Shown here piece by piece: positions 25,001 through 38,600 of a stretch of 64,000 nt of DNA. Source of the stretch: Cloeon dipterum. Its lineage: Eukaryota > Arthropoda > Insecta > Ephemeroptera > Baetidae. Location of the stretch: assembly GCF_949628265.1 (NCBI RefSeq), contig NC_088789.1:19523883-19587882 (forward strand), read 5' to 3'. Both the position numbers and the translations under genes were made by a program. Under the pieces are notes generated by a model. The model worked only from the letters and a program-made list of their open reading frames with translations. It made no database searches and was not told where the DNA came from. How positions within the stretch are numbered: position 1 is the first letter of the stretch; each line of letters begins with the position of its first letter.

Positions 25001-26408
25001 AACTCCAAGCCCTTTTGCGTTAGCAACACGAGTTTGTAGAGTTTTCACCCCAAAAATGGCTGTTTACTCTACAATCCACCACTATATTACCTAATTTCAA
25101 CCCCCTGGAAAAAAAGTAATAAACTAAAAACTTTGAACTTTTTAATCCTTTTGAATTATTTACGTAAAACATTAATTTTATGGTTGAGTTTCGGATGATT
25201 ATCAATATTTTAGGCGGTGAATGAATGTGATTAATTAGGACGTTTTTATATATTAAATATTAGCAAGGGGGTTTATTGGGGTTATGAGATGTCCCGTAGC
25301 CCTTAAACATTTCATGCGTTCAGTCAGTGGAGGTCAAAATGAATCTAACGGTGTGCAGTTTTTGCACATTCTGATTGATATAACCCGAAATTTCACGGTG
25401 ACAATATTTTGGAAATTAAACTTTAGAACTAAACTATAATACCACCTCTAAATTTTTACAGAAGTTAAAACGTAATATTCGTGTCGAGAGACAACTTTAA
25501 AGCACATTTTGTAAGATTTAAAACACCATAACCATTTTAAAAATTAATTAGAAACCAAAATTATCAGCCGTGACGTTTGACCTAATCCTACGGCACTATG
25601 AATATTGGATTAGTTTGATCGGGTTCAGCGAAATGAATTGAAAGCACTCTTCCCTAATATGGCCTAATTTATATGCCAATTTTGCCCACTGACCCGATAA
25701 AATTTGATTGTAATAGCTTTTAAATGCATCAAACATTTGATTTTAAATTTGTACTGCGACAATATTTTCATTCATGCCTGCTAGTTTGTAACTTTATCGC
25801 CTCCCCAGTTTAAAAAAAATATAAAGAGAGATAGGTGCTCACTTATTCACAGCATGCAGAGAGAAAATATTTTGCTTGCCTGTAACAACATGCAAGTCGC
25901 ATAAAAACCAATGGAGCGTGCAGTTGTTGTTGCCGAGCAAAATTCAGCGGGTTAGCTCAAAAAGCTGGACGTTTTTTACAATTTGCACTACTACAAAGAA
26001 TGCAGCACGAGCCCACCCACATGTACATGGCGGCTGTGGAGTGTGCCCGTGCCGGCGGCAATAATTTTCGGGCCGCGCGCTGTCAACGCGATGTGACACC
26101 ATCCCAGGCCGCTTTACAATAAATTGATCGCGGCCGATGTATAGAGTGTGTGTATACTGAAAACCATTAGTTCAACACGATGCACACACTTCCTAAACTA
26201 ATTTTCGCGTCAACGTTTATGGCGTGAAATATTGTGCGCGTGAAGAATTCCACACAGTGGAGGCAGCCGCGTGAGAGTAACGAAGATTAAACCAGCCGAC
26301 GCCCGCTCAGCCGTTAATTGATCTCGTTTGACCGGACGAAAGGCCGAAAGATTTCCATACGCGTGCTTATGCAAATGCCTGCGGAAAAAGTTGTGCGCGC
26401 AGGTATCT

Positions 26409-26426
26409 GTGTGTGTGTGTGTGTGT
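26409..26426. repeat. GT microsatellite
   Basis: Nine uninterrupted GT units. Confidence 0.85.
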
Positions 26427-27974
26427 ATGTGCTTTGCGGGGAGCGCCATTTGAATATTTGGTCGATAAATCAGGCCTGCCATTTCCGAGTAGCCGGGATT
26501 TTCCGCATCAAATGAATGTGACCTCAGCCATAGTCACTCCGACTGTTTGATGGAGGGAAAATAGACGGACTGAGGCAGAAAAGACTATTTTCAGCATGCG
26601 CCGAGTTATGCAACATCAAACAGGAGTCAAGCTTTTCCAGGGCACTTCTTTTCCGCAGATCGGCAATGACGTAATAATGTTATCTCAAATTAAAAATATC
26701 ACAGTCAGTGTCAATATAGGGCTTCATAAATTACATTCAGATCCGGATAATTGGAGCTTGGAAAAGTAGAGCCTACCAGGAAATCACAAACAAGATGAAA
26801 GCTTCATAATATTACTCGATCGACCGTTTTTTACTAATATCTTAAGATAAATAATGTTTTTCTGTGTAACTGAAGGAAAATATTGGCTTAAAATTAGAGA
26901 GCAAAGTGATAAGGAGGTGATTCCAAGAATAAACAATAAACTTTCGGCGAAAGTTCGGCAAATAGAAGAGTAAAATTCGTTGAAGAAGCTATTTGTGTGC
27001 CTTATGTTAAAAATGAAAAAAAAAATCAATGAAAGTTTTAATCAAGATACTGTGACGTGTTCTAAATGGTACCTTGTAAATATCCAGCTGTAACAGAAAA
27101 TATAATATTTGAATATGTGAGGACAATGCAATAAATTTTAAAATTGCAATTCTGGCCTTCGTGAGTAGCCAAAAAGTTTAAAAATTTACAAGAATCAACG
27201 TTTTAAAAATATTTTGTGAGAAGCATAAACGTACTGCGAGTGATGTATTCTAAATTTGGAATCTTATGTGTCATTATGTAGTTAAAATTATAAATAATCT
27301 TGTTAGTTGAATGTAAAATATTTTGACACTGAACAAACGAACCAATTTAGTAAGAAACTTATTGAAATTTTGCTTTAACTTCTAATTATGTAATACCAAG
27401 ACTGTGGAGGTGGAGTGAGCTAGATCGAGAAAAGAACAAAAATGAAGTGAAACAGAACGTTCAAAAATGTTTTTTCCTTGGTCTAATCTGCTTTGGTTTT
27501 TTCCGACTTTTTTTTAGCACCAGCCAAAAAATTTGTAAAATTGTATGGACCTTTTTATGTTCAAAAATAAACATATTTATTTTCTACAACTAAAATACCT
27601 GGGGTTCTCGAACAGTTTTACGATATGTTGTCTAATGCTGCCAATTGATGCCGGTAGCGTAATTTTTTCATAGAAAAAAAATGAAGTAAAAGAAACTCTT
27701 GATTCTGCACTCTTTCAAGTTGATTGCAGATATACTACAGAGCCAGCAAAGAAGCAGGTTCATTACAAAAGATGTTCATCAGCTGTTCCGCATCACTTTT
27801 GCAAGATTGGATCTTCAGTTGGCTTTTCTCCCATAATGCTGCGGATATTTTTTTTAAAGTGGCTCTTAATTTCGGAGGCCTGTTTATTCGCCAGACCTTT
27901 CATCATTGCTGCAATTTCGGCGGAGGAGGTCCGCTTTAGCATGCGTACGTATATCGACCTCTCCGCTCTGAGCA

Positions 27975-27977
<3 letters not shown>

Positions 27978-28008
<31 letters not shown>

Positions 28009-28010
28009 CG
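27978..28010. repeat. Pure CT microsatellite
   Basis: About 16 uninterrupted CT units directly after a GC-rich GAGCAGCG segment. It is the longest pure dinucleotide run I see in the window. Confidence 0.9.
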
Positions 28011-29701
28011 ATGTGATGTTATTTAGGCCGTTCCTTAATTGAGTATTCTTGTAACATCTTTACACAACGGCTTTAAGGGGTTCTGATTGCCCGCCTGCGC
28101 CGCTACGCAGTTTTCGTTCTGACGAGAGAGAAAAGCAATTTTTCATCTTGGGCAAGAATGCCTTGCCTGCCGTCTCGACGTGGCAGTGCTCCTTCCATGC
28201 GCAACAACAAAAACCGGCAGCAGTGCTCTCGCAGCCTCTTTCAGACGTTTTCCCCCAGGTGAAATATTAATTTCCATTCTTTTTGCACGTTAAAAAGCTA
28301 CTGCTGCTGCGTCAGTGCAAAGAAACAATAATCCATGATTAAAAGTGCCTTTGAAAGGCGTGACATTTATTTCTCTGCAGGAAAAAATTGCTCCTCAAGA
28401 ACGAGATGCTATCAGAAATAAACCGGCCGAAAATTTCGCGCCAAAACTGCGTCGTGCCGTTTAACTCCGGACAAAGTTTGCCTCCCAACAAAGTTTGTCA
28501 CAATTTCGAACTAGTAGCAGCCGCGTACCCAGCAGGGCAATTTGTAGAGCATGTCTTGCATGCGTTCACCCAAAGCGTGGCGCTGCAAACTACAAAACAG
28601 CTCCGGACAAATATTTTGCATGCTGGATAAATTAAACTAAACAAAAAAAGTTAGGAGGAGGAGACTGTCAAAATAAGCGCAAAAAGTTGGGACTTTAAAT
28701 TTAAAAACCGTAAACTAACGTTACTGCAGATAGCCTTTCCCTGCCATCCTTTGAAAACGATTGACTGCATTTTCTTAATGAACGTGCTAATAAAAATGCG
28801 AAAAAACAGTCTTTTCGAACATCAAAATCACCCAAGAACAACAATTTCCCCCCTGATTGAGAAGCAATTTCAAAGAAGAGAAATTCTACTTCTTCCTCGT
28901 CATTACGATCCACTCAGTAGAAATAACATGGTGTACACATTTAAAGACCAATAAATCAGGACTCATGAGTTGTACTATTTCGATCCTTCGACAAGGAAAA
29001 CTTCCTGAATTTTAAGTTTTTTTGTATCATTAGAAGAACATATATTATATAAATAAATTTGTTTATATTAAAAATTAATTATCAATCAAAATATACCAAA
29101 TTTCTAAGCATTAAAAATATATACGAGTTTTCAATATAATTTTAAATTTGTATGATCCTTAATATGCGCAAAGTGACTTATATTAAATGATTATAATAGT
29201 TTATTGGAAAGTCAAAGTTTACCCATCAATCGATTTGACTCGTCAAGCAAGGGGAGTCCATAAACCACAAAACATTACGATTAAAAACTTTTAAAGTGAT
29301 TTTGAATTTTCCAAAATTTTCAGTGACCTCCGGAGCTCAAAAATGATTATATAGAAAAATTCAACTGGCGGTTCATGTTTACATAAAAAAACGTTTGTAC
29401 CTAAAAGTGTTTTAAAAGGTGGAATGTATGGGGGTCCCCCTGTGAGTACTAAGTTTTTGGTCTTGTGCATGATAACAAACATCTGACAATGAGAATAAGG
29501 ATTCTGCGCACACTTTCCGATGAATCAAACGAATAAAAAATAGCGTTGTTAAGGTCTTATAAACAGGGAAAATTCAAGTCCCTGAAATTGGTAAGAAAAT
29601 AAAACGGTTTCCAGCAGTGTAATGCATTTTTTCCTACCCTGCCAATGATTTAATTAAAAAAATTTAATGGTGTTTTTTTAAGCATTTTTGCAGCTACGCA
29701 C

Positions 29702-30143
29702 CGAGAAGGCCTTGAGGAAGACGAGACACTGGATGATGCCCTCCATGGTGTCTCCTCCGAGGCAGAACTGGCCGCTGAGGTGTTTGTTCTTGGGCCCCCC
29801 GCCGAGGAAGCCGGAGAGCACTGGCCGCTTGGGCGCCAGACTGAAGTCGCCCGGGGAGGCGCCGTTGGCCCTCGAGAGGAAGACGCGACAGTCGTTGGCC
29901 GTCGGCAAGGCGGCGCCGCGCGTCAGCGAGGTGACTCGACGCGCCGCGGCCCTGACCTCGGCGTCGGCGGCCGACTCGTCGTCGTCGGGCGACGGCAGGG
30001 CCGGGACGCGCGGCGCCGAGTTGACCACTCGCTCCAGAGAATCCATCTTTGTGCTAACACTGAAGTGTGGGTGGGTTTGAGCCGCCACGTGCACGCAGCC
30101 CCTGGTGCTTAGGCGACCATCACTGCACACCGACAAGCATCCA
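29702..30143 (-). CDS. Coding exon of an unrecognised gene (partial)
   Basis: This is a GC-rich minus-strand open frame with strong G/C preference at third codon positions, like the neurobeachin exon at 50.4 kb and unlike the surrounding DNA. On its own strand it is preceded by a long CT tract ending CTCCTCAG, a good acceptor, and ends at TTCTCG|GTGCGT, a plausible phase-0 donor at 29,702. The first ATG in frame after the acceptor is at 30,046 (AAAG-ATG-G context). It gives 115 residues starting MDSLERVV. They hold an acidic patch (DDDE, about 19-22), then a basic/Gly-rich part with LSGFLGGGPKNKHLSGQF (about 78-95) and the end EGIIQCLVFLKAFS (about 102-115). The frame stays open upstream to the acceptor, so the exon may be internal rather than first. 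I do not recognise the family and found no partner exon. It cannot be read in frame after the neurobeachin exon, since it would need a phase-2 intron. Confidence 0.6.
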
Positions 30144-30180
30144 CTGAGGAGAAGAGAGAGAGAGAGAAAGAGAGAGAGAT
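30144..30180. repeat. GA/CT-rich tract forming the polypyrimidine of an acceptor
   Basis: An interrupted (GA)n run on the plus strand reads as a CT polypyrimidine tract on the minus strand, directly before the CAG acceptor of the 29.7-30.1 kb exon. It is both a microsatellite and a probable splicing signal. Confidence 0.6.
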
Positions 30181-33100
30181 GCCGGGCCTGCGAGCTGCGC
30201 GCTGTACCAAGGGATGCTGCACACCGGTCGAGCCCGACTCCACCCGAGCTGCTGTTTGCGCCATTCCATGCCGATCGCGCGCGCCGCCTCAATTATACAA
30301 AAACCCGCCAGCACACGGCCACCCGCCCGCCCTCTGCACCCTGCCGTTCATTAACTTTGGATGAACATACGCACTTGGCCGAAAGGAAAAAAAATGTACG
30401 CACGTCGCTCCAGTTTTTGCTCCTACAAGCTTGATTGGCGTTGATGGATAATTTATTCCTGGAAAACATCCGAGCTGCCAGTTTCCACATTAGGCAAACT
30501 TCGACAGGTGGGTGCTGATTCGGCGAAGAGCAAACGGGTTTTTGGTTATTTTACGAGAAAAATTCCCATTGGCCTGAGAAAAATCAATGTTTGCTCAAAA
30601 TCGTGAATGTTGGTAAAATTTGCAGCAAGTAGAATGGAGAAACAAGTAGCTTAGGCTGGGCAAAAGCTAAAATTAAAAAAGGAAAGTATTCATTGCACGT
30701 ATCAAAACAACGAGATACGCATATTTGTTCTTTGAAGCCAGCATTGAGCTTTTCGCTCTGAAGTTTTTTGCGAAATTATTGAAATTACGAAGTTTCCAAC
30801 GAGGTAAGAAATATCCCCAGGGGAATTTGTTATGGAGTTTTCAAGTTGTAAGGTTAAAAATCCTTATGGGATTTAACATGAGGAATCATTCAAAATCTAA
30901 TTTTGAAGCCAGTTTCCATTCAATCGGGGTGATATTTTATATTTTTATACTTTTCAAGACAAATAATTGATCGATGGTTGCTTGTTTATTCTCACCATAA
31001 AAAATGTACATACTTTCCAGAAAATTTCCTATTTTTTAGACTTTTGCTGGGAGAATGGCCAATGACTCATTAAGAACTCACAGGACTGGTTCGTTTCCAA
31101 CAAGTGGTGAATTTTGGTCAAACCCTGCGAGAATAGTGGGGCAAAATGTCCGTAATTATTTAAGGTATGATGCGACCCGTGGTATCAACCCACGCCGCAA
31201 ATATCCATCAAGCATATCACGCAATTACCGATTTCAATGCAATCCGAGCAGGCGAGGAAACGATCATCGTCTAGTCTCGCCTGTGTAGTGCGTAACCCAA
31301 TCAAATCTGCGATTCGCCCGGCTGCCCGCATTGCAACGAGATAGAGCGCGAATTAATTTCGTCTCGCTGCGAGCGGGCGACTGGAATTTAGGCTGTAAAT
31401 TTCGCAGAGTGATGATTTCGGTGACAGTTTTTCATTTTGCGCGCCTGCAGGCACGGATTGCCTCTCACGCAAGAGCGCGCAACCGAGTTATTTATTTTAT
31501 TTGCCGAAGCAAAGGTCCCCGTCGAAATCGGGAGGCGGCGCGCGAGAATTGTATTGCTGCATGACTGCGTGCGCCCGGCTATACGCATTTTCTGCAACAA
31601 AAACTCGTCCGCTTCATCCCTTTTTTTCCTCCATTTTGCTCGCCAATCCGGCGTTTTTTTTTACCCCGCATTGACGTATATTTATTTTTTAACGCCGCCA
31701 CCATCAGTAAATCCCATTCCGGCTGCAGGCGGCTTTAATAAAACAGTTTCTTGGCAAAAGCCGCCGAGTCTTTTCGGTAAACACCTGCTCAGTCGGGGAT
31801 TTCACACAAAAAGCAGCCATCTTCGCGTTTCCACTCTCTGACTGACACATTTTTTATTCACAGCAGCGGCGGCGGCAGCGGCCAACCCAGCCATTTTCAC
31901 CCCATTGTTGTCGAATGCGGCAGTCGGTCGGTGTTTCCTATCTATCTCGGCCCGGCACGCGCATAAAATCGGGCGGGAAAGCGACTGCATTTTATTACCA
32001 GGGCGAGAGAGCGGAAGAGCCGTCCTCATCGCCGCAGCATAAAAAAGTCAAAGCCACCCCCAGCCGGCCGGCCACAGCAGAGAATTTCGGCCAAATTTGC
32101 AGTCTTATCTGCCGGCGTAAATCGAGCAGCCGAATACACATCAAACGCTGCTCAGCAATGTTGATTGCCAGAGCATAAAGTGCTCTTGATCCACCTTTTC
32201 ACGGAAAACTTGATGTTTCGCCCCGGAGTTTACGATCCTGTTGTTTTTTATGCGAAAAAGTCTGATGGGATTTTCGGAGGGAAACGAAAACACATTTAAA
32301 GTAAGATAAAGACGCAGTTTTTTTACATTGCCGCTCATTAGACTTATAATTCAGAGTTTTATTAGAGTTAATTAAGGAGATTTTTGCGGCAAAAAAATTC
32401 TAGGGATGCACAAAACCGATTATAAAATTTTATTTATGTTACTGCTCAAATGAGAACAAACCATGAGCTTTTTGACGCATTTTGAAATTTAGTTACTTCC
32501 GCTAAACCAGTAAATCGATGATCGCATCAGGATATTAGTAGAAAATCTCTGAAAAACGTCAATCATTACGATATTCTCTAACTTTGCGTCTTTCCAATTT
32601 TCCGGGGAACAAGCCCACCAAAAAATGAAACATACATGTTGCTGTATGTTACTGATGGTACTTCGCAAAATAAATGTTGTGAACGTTTTTTTTTAAACTG
32701 ATTATTTAAATATCATTCTCCACAAAATCGATTGATAAATAGATTAATTTGAGCTGCGACGCCAATTTAAATAATAAGATATTTTGATTTAAAATCGATT
32801 GTTTTTGCACATCCAACGCAAGTTGTCTCATTTGCTTGTGGCCCAATTGAAAAAATTTGGCGTAAATTGTTTTCCTCTGAAAGAACACCAAATCTAAGGT
32901 CACGCAATAATTTCCTTAATGAGTCTGAGTGTCTTTCGTGGCTTATAAAATATTAAAAATTACCCAAGAATAATACAAAATTTAATAACTTAAAAAGCCT
33001 CTTAAAAGTATTCCCTATGCATGTTTGAGCTTGAATAAAAATTTTTCGTTTTCGAAAATTGCACGGTGGACAAACACGGATTTGTCGTTTTTGCAAACAA

Positions 33101-35550
33101 TGTCAATGCCAAATCTTCTCTAATCCTAACTGACAGAGTTACTAAGCCTTTGGTTATGGTTCGAACTATTTTAAAAGGATTCCCACTAATTTGACCTCCT
33201 TTCATTTTTTCTCATAATTTTGTTCACAATATTTCCGTGTAAAGAATAACAAACTGAACTTTCACTCGGCAAAAAGCGAGTTTACACTACTTACTTTTGG
33301 CGAGGTAATCTCCTTGTGGAAACAATGATAAAAACTCTTTCTGCGAAACCGTTTACAGCAGGCTCCAATTTTTTTCGCCGGGTAAAATTTTAATAAAGAA
33401 CATTTTTAGCCTGTGACGCACGAGCTGCGTGTTTCGCTGACTCAATTAATTTTTCCGCCCATTTTAATGCATTTGCTCGGCGAGCGTGCTCCAATTTTCG
33501 GAGGCTTATTTCTTTCATTATCATAGCGTGGCATGCGCGTGCGTGCACGTGCGCGTTTAAATTAAAATTGGCGCTAATTCGATCCGGCGAAAACGTTTTA
33601 ATCCGCGATCGGCCTCGCGCGAAGAGGCATTATCATGGTAAGCCGTGCGGATAACAAGTTTTGCGAGTAAGTCCTCGTCTTTTACTCTAGTGCTACTTTG
33701 CGGCGGCGGGTTTTCGATTTGAAAAGTTTCGTGTGTAGACACAGAGATAGCCCGCGCGACCTTCTCCTGTGTGTCGAGAGGACAAACTCTGCCTCTCGAG
33801 AGTGCGCAAGACAAATTACAGAGAAGGAACGAGTGCCCTTTAACGCTTATAAGTATTCAAAGTTTTAACTTGGCCAACTCGGGGCTGCCTGGCTGGCTGC
33901 CGCCGCGCCGGCTGCGGGGGAATATTGATACTTGCCAACTAAATTTTATGACGGCACATTAATGTCGGCAGCCAACTGCCGCCGCCTTTTCGCTCGAGTT
34001 CACCTTTGCGCAAACTTAGACACTTTCCTCGGATTGAGTTCGTTCATTCCTTCGTTCTCGCTCGGAGGAGGAAAAGGGTCTGTCAATGCGTGCGAAGAAA
34101 GGCGCGAATCACTTAAGGGCCTGTTTTGTATGTGCCGAGCGCGGCGAGGAAATTGGCCATGCCGAATCGGCACAATGGCTCGTCTTTTTAAAAAGCCCTC
34201 CCTGCCAATAGAGTTCGCACAATTTCCGTGCAGGTTTTTGCACGGCCGGTTTTTCAAAAAAAAAAATGGTTGGTTTTTCCAGGTGATGGGAATTTTTTCT
34301 ATTTTTTACAATTTTTTTAGCAAAAAATAGATCAATGGCTTTTGTAATTAAGGCTGTTCAGTAATTTTACTTTATTCACGAAGACATGGAAAATGGAAAA
34401 TACTAATCAAACCCCTGTTTATTCTGGAGTTGGAAAAAGGTCATCAACACGGTAAAAAAAATTAAAATACCACTAATGGAAAAGCGTGAAGGATAAGTGG
34501 TTTTAACAAGGTAAAAGATAAAACAAGCACTTCGTAAAAAATGTTCATAAAGGGTTTTTTGGTAATTTGACATCAAAGAACGATTTTGGGCCTATCATGA
34601 AGGGCAAAAGATGGAACTTTCAAACAAAAGAATAACGTTTCTCTATAAAAGAACTGTTGGAGGAATATGAATATAATTTTCAAGTACAGAATCCTATTTT
34701 TAGCCGTATCAAATAAAATGGTTAAAACTCCACTGGACAGTATTTTGTGTCGACTGTCTGCCCCTACCCTTTTGCCAAACCCTCCCTTGCAACCAACCAA
34801 GCCAGCAGAAATTGTTGTTCAACCAACGGTGCCTGTGTTTGGAAATTCTGCGGAAGAAAGTGCTGCTTTCAAAGGAAAGCGCCTGCGAAAACAGTGGCCC
34901 TCTTCCCGCACGGCAAACGGGTCGCGCGGGCTGCATAACAGCCGAAGCTGCAGGCGCTCGCACAGCGTGAGAACGCGGCAGCGTCGCTCCGTTCCATTTC
35001 AGGAGGCACTGTTTGGCAGGCGGCCGCACGAATGGTAAAACCCACCCTTGTGAGAAGAAAAGGGGATTCTTTCCGATAAAAAGTGGCTGGGTTTTCGCAC
35101 ATGACACATCCATGAATAAATTGAAGGAATTTTGAGTCGATTAAGTCAAATTGGTTGAAAAAGTCGTGGGTTTTATATTCACCATTTTTAAGGTTAGCTT
35201 CATGAAAAAAAAAATGAAAAATAAAGCACATTTACTCACCATTATGAACATGTCTGATGTGAGTTATTCTGCTAATTAATAGACAATGTTTTTTCCAATT
35301 TTATCATTAAATCTACTTAACTATCATGATATCCTAGATTTATTTATTTATTTTATATACCACGTGTTTTTTTCTTGGCGCAATTTTGAAAATAAACACT
35401 ACAAGAACTCATTACAAATGCGCAGAAAGACTGATTGAGCTGGGGCAAATATCAACTCTCAAATGTGGATGTTAAGAATAGAAAACATTGATGCGTTTTA
35501 TTACACATCATACATGATTGAATGAATTATGAAACAATTAAAGGCTATTT

Positions 35551-35660
35551 TCGTCCTGGTGCCGGTAAAATTGCGCATTGCTCAACAAACACTCAAAATG
35601 ATTGTTGCCCTTTTCTTGCAACAAGGAAAATTGAGTTTGGTTGTTTAGGCACCAGGACGA
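35551..35660. other. Long imperfect hairpin with perfect 13-bp ends
   Basis: The sequence TCGTCCTGGTGCC (35,551-35,563) is exactly complementary to GGCACCAGGACGA (35,648-35,660). Inside, CAACAAACACTCAAAAT can pair imperfectly with the GGAAAATTGAGTTTGGTTG side, and the tip is a perfect 7-bp stem (TTGTTGC and GCAACAA) with a nine-base loop. One side carries about 19 extra unpaired bases. The fold could be a small foldback transposon with terminal inverted repeats or a primary-microRNA-like hairpin. I recognise no known mature microRNA in it. Confidence 0.45.
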
Positions 35661-38600
35661 TCTGACGAGGTATTTCAATATCAAGTTTCAAATTAATTGC
35701 ACGGAATTCAATGCTCAACTTTATCTTTTCCATTCAATACGAGCTTTCAGCTTTGTGAGCGTAGGGCAGAGGCAAACAATTCATTATGATTAAAACTGGG
35801 AGCGGCAAAGTAGAGCTGTAGCAAGCTTCGATTTCTCTGTTGACATTAATAACGAGGAGTGCTTCGCCTCGCCTCATTTGCCGCATTCTGGGGAGCGCCG
35901 AGTTATTGTGCGGCATCAGTTGGCGCAGATTGCCGTCAAATGCGTTGCCGCTGCAGCCAACTTTGCAAAGAAAAACACGGGTAACCTTTTAATAACGCGA
36001 TTCATGTTCCGCATCATCTTTTAATTGCGCCGCTGAAGTGTGTTCGGCGCTTATTTTTCCATGCGCGAAGAAGACGAAGCTTTTCGCCCGTGATTGATGA
36101 TGCGGCCGCCGGAGTAATAAATAATTCGCGCAGGCAGGCAGGCACCGCTCGTGCAGACGTGTGATTTTGCACATCTGCCGTGCAGTGCGAGTGTATCTTA
36201 TCTCCATCCGTGTGCCTGTATATTTATTTATGGCGCGCAGCCGGCTTAACCGTATGAAACGAGGCATTACGCTGGCAGCGCGAGATGTATTACCGACCTA
36301 TACGTCGGCCCGCGTGAGAAATGGATCCGTCGAGATCGGGCCCGACTCGGCGGGCGGACTCGCCGGCTGCAGCGACAAAACAATGCAACCGAGAAGCCGT
36401 CGTCGGGCACAATGGACGACGCTTTTTTCGTCTCTTGATCGAGTGCATCTCATTATTTACCACGTAATCTCCCTTCATCTCGGTCGGCAGCTAATGAAAA
36501 ATCCAGCGGCAAGTGCGCTTTTACCCAGCCCAAAGTGATTAGTTACATCGTGTTGTAAAAAATGACGGCACCGAGAAGACGTTTAAGTGGCGCTCAGATG
36601 GATGCGACCACCTTCATTTCGCACTAAAAATGGCCTTTGGGGCCTGTGGCAGAAAGGTGAACTCACTTTTGGAGAAGCTTTCCGGCTAGGATTTCCTGAG
36701 AGAACGTTTTATTTTTTCTATGGAGAAGTAAATAAAAACGGACTTGGTTCTTTTGGTTATCATTCGGTTTGAGACTGTTTATGCTGCATGTCTGATTTAA
36801 AGCTTCAAACAATGAAGACTTTCCAAATTGGTGAATTGCGATGAATTTATTTACTTCGAAAACAATCTAAATTTTCTCGTTTAACCATCAGAATTAGAAC
36901 ATGAAGCTCAAAATAGAAGCGAAAAGCTTGATTAAAAAGTTAACTATTGAAAATTTGGTATTATTAGTAAGAAATAATTGATAGGAAATTGGCAATCTCA
37001 CATCTATGTGGAGCTGGAGCTACAGAACTATCAATTATGACACCAAATTAATTACCGATATCAAATTCCAATTAATCAAATAAATAATCCCTTTTGATAT
37101 ATCTTATTGTGACATTAACCTTTGTTGTAAACTATATTCCAAATCGAAATAGTAATACGTTTCAAAATTGCAACACTACTAAAGTTAAATTAATCAATTG
37201 ACCTCGACTCAAGTTCCATCAAATCTAGTTAACGACATTGTTTGATGTTTCGAATGTAAAAGAAATGAGCAAATATACTGTAATAGTCTGCTCCACAACT
37301 CCGGCTTTCAAGCTCCAAATACATTAAACAACAACCATCTTAAATTTTCCAACCCATTTAATGATAGAGTTAGTGTTGAATATCCTTACTACGTTTAACG
37401 GATTTTATAATAGGTTAATTTTTGCCAATTTCATGCGATTTTAGAATCTATTAAATTCAGAATTTTTCAAACAGAGGGAAAAAGTTTCAGTTTTGGGGAA
37501 AAAACTGTAAACTTCAAAATAGGTCGCCTCTAGAGGCTCCCTTTTGTACAAAATTTCCAGCTTAATTGAACAGATTAGATTTTTCAACTTCATTTCATGA
37601 TAAGGAAGATGAAAGCCTCTGAGTGATAGCCTCAGCTCCATTTCCAGCTATACAAACACCGCTAAGTACGTCCCAAACGATTTCAGTCAGCCCCGAGTTC
37701 AAAATTACACCAATTTTCTCCCCGCGCATTAGAAACTAATTTTGAAGTCCTGGAGTTTGGCGAAGTGGCCAGTGAGCGTTGCTTCGTTCAAAACCGCGGA
37801 AACTTTGCGCACCGAGCTTGTTTCCCTTGAATTGAAAGAAACGCACATCATGCTCTCAGAGCCGGGCAAAGTTTTCAGAGGCAAGTCTGCGTTTTATCAT
37901 AAATTGGAACGCGGGGAGATTACACACTCTCTCCCTACACAAAGAATCCGCTGATTGCACCAAATAGGCGCTAAAAGCTGCGCCGTGAACTCATTGCATC
38001 TTGAAGGAGGAAATGAGAGGCGCGTCTTTTTCTCCGACGCAGACGCCACATGAAAGGGAACGATGATGAGATGAAAATAAAGTGCTCAAGAACGAAACAC
38101 GAAAGTGATGGATTCTGCAGCAGTGCCAAACTTTCTTATTTTTTGCCCTGCGCGCAAACAACATTAAAAATCTGGCAGCAAGAATCGCCTCATTAAGCGC
38201 CGCCGCCATTCACAAACTCGCCTGATTATTTCTAGCTCGCGGAACCCGGCAAAATAAACGGAGAGCAAGAGCATTCGGCTTTATTAGGCCTTTCTTTCTC
38301 CCTCTGTATCCGGCCGGTGTGCATGGCTGACTCCGCAAAGGAGGATTATTGAATTTATTGGAAAATAGGCCAATATATCCAGTCTCTTTTTTCCGCGACA
38401 GACGCAAAGATGGCGACATTAGCGAGCAGCGCTCCTCCTTTTCCCTGAGCCGAACCGACTACGCGCACGGCGATATATTTATTTCCCCTCGCCGATCCGG
38501 AACCGGATTTCAGCAAAAGTAAATCGCAGTTATTCCCCCGGGATTTGAATGAATTTACATCGCGAACGCCACACATTATCGCTCACTCACTCGTCGAACC

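Larger units (their letters stand above)
22005..29701. other. Gene-poor stretch, no supported gene
   Basis: No coding exon is supported. GC-rich blocks lie at about 22,560-23,170, 24,060-24,480, 25,990-26,300 and 27,900-28,300. The rest is AT-rich. A GT microsatellite (26,409-26,426) and a pure CT microsatellite (27,978-28,010) are listed separately. Confidence 0.55.

Noticed and set aside
29688..30112. Plus-strand open frames of 110-130 residues
   Set aside because: They are shadows of the minus-strand exon at 29,702-30,143, which has the splice sites and codon bias; the plus-strand frames are Arg/Ser-rich without domains.
36161..36538. A 125-residue plus-strand open frame
   Set aside because: No recognisable domain, overlapped by a minus-strand frame, and lies in a GC-rich non-coding block.
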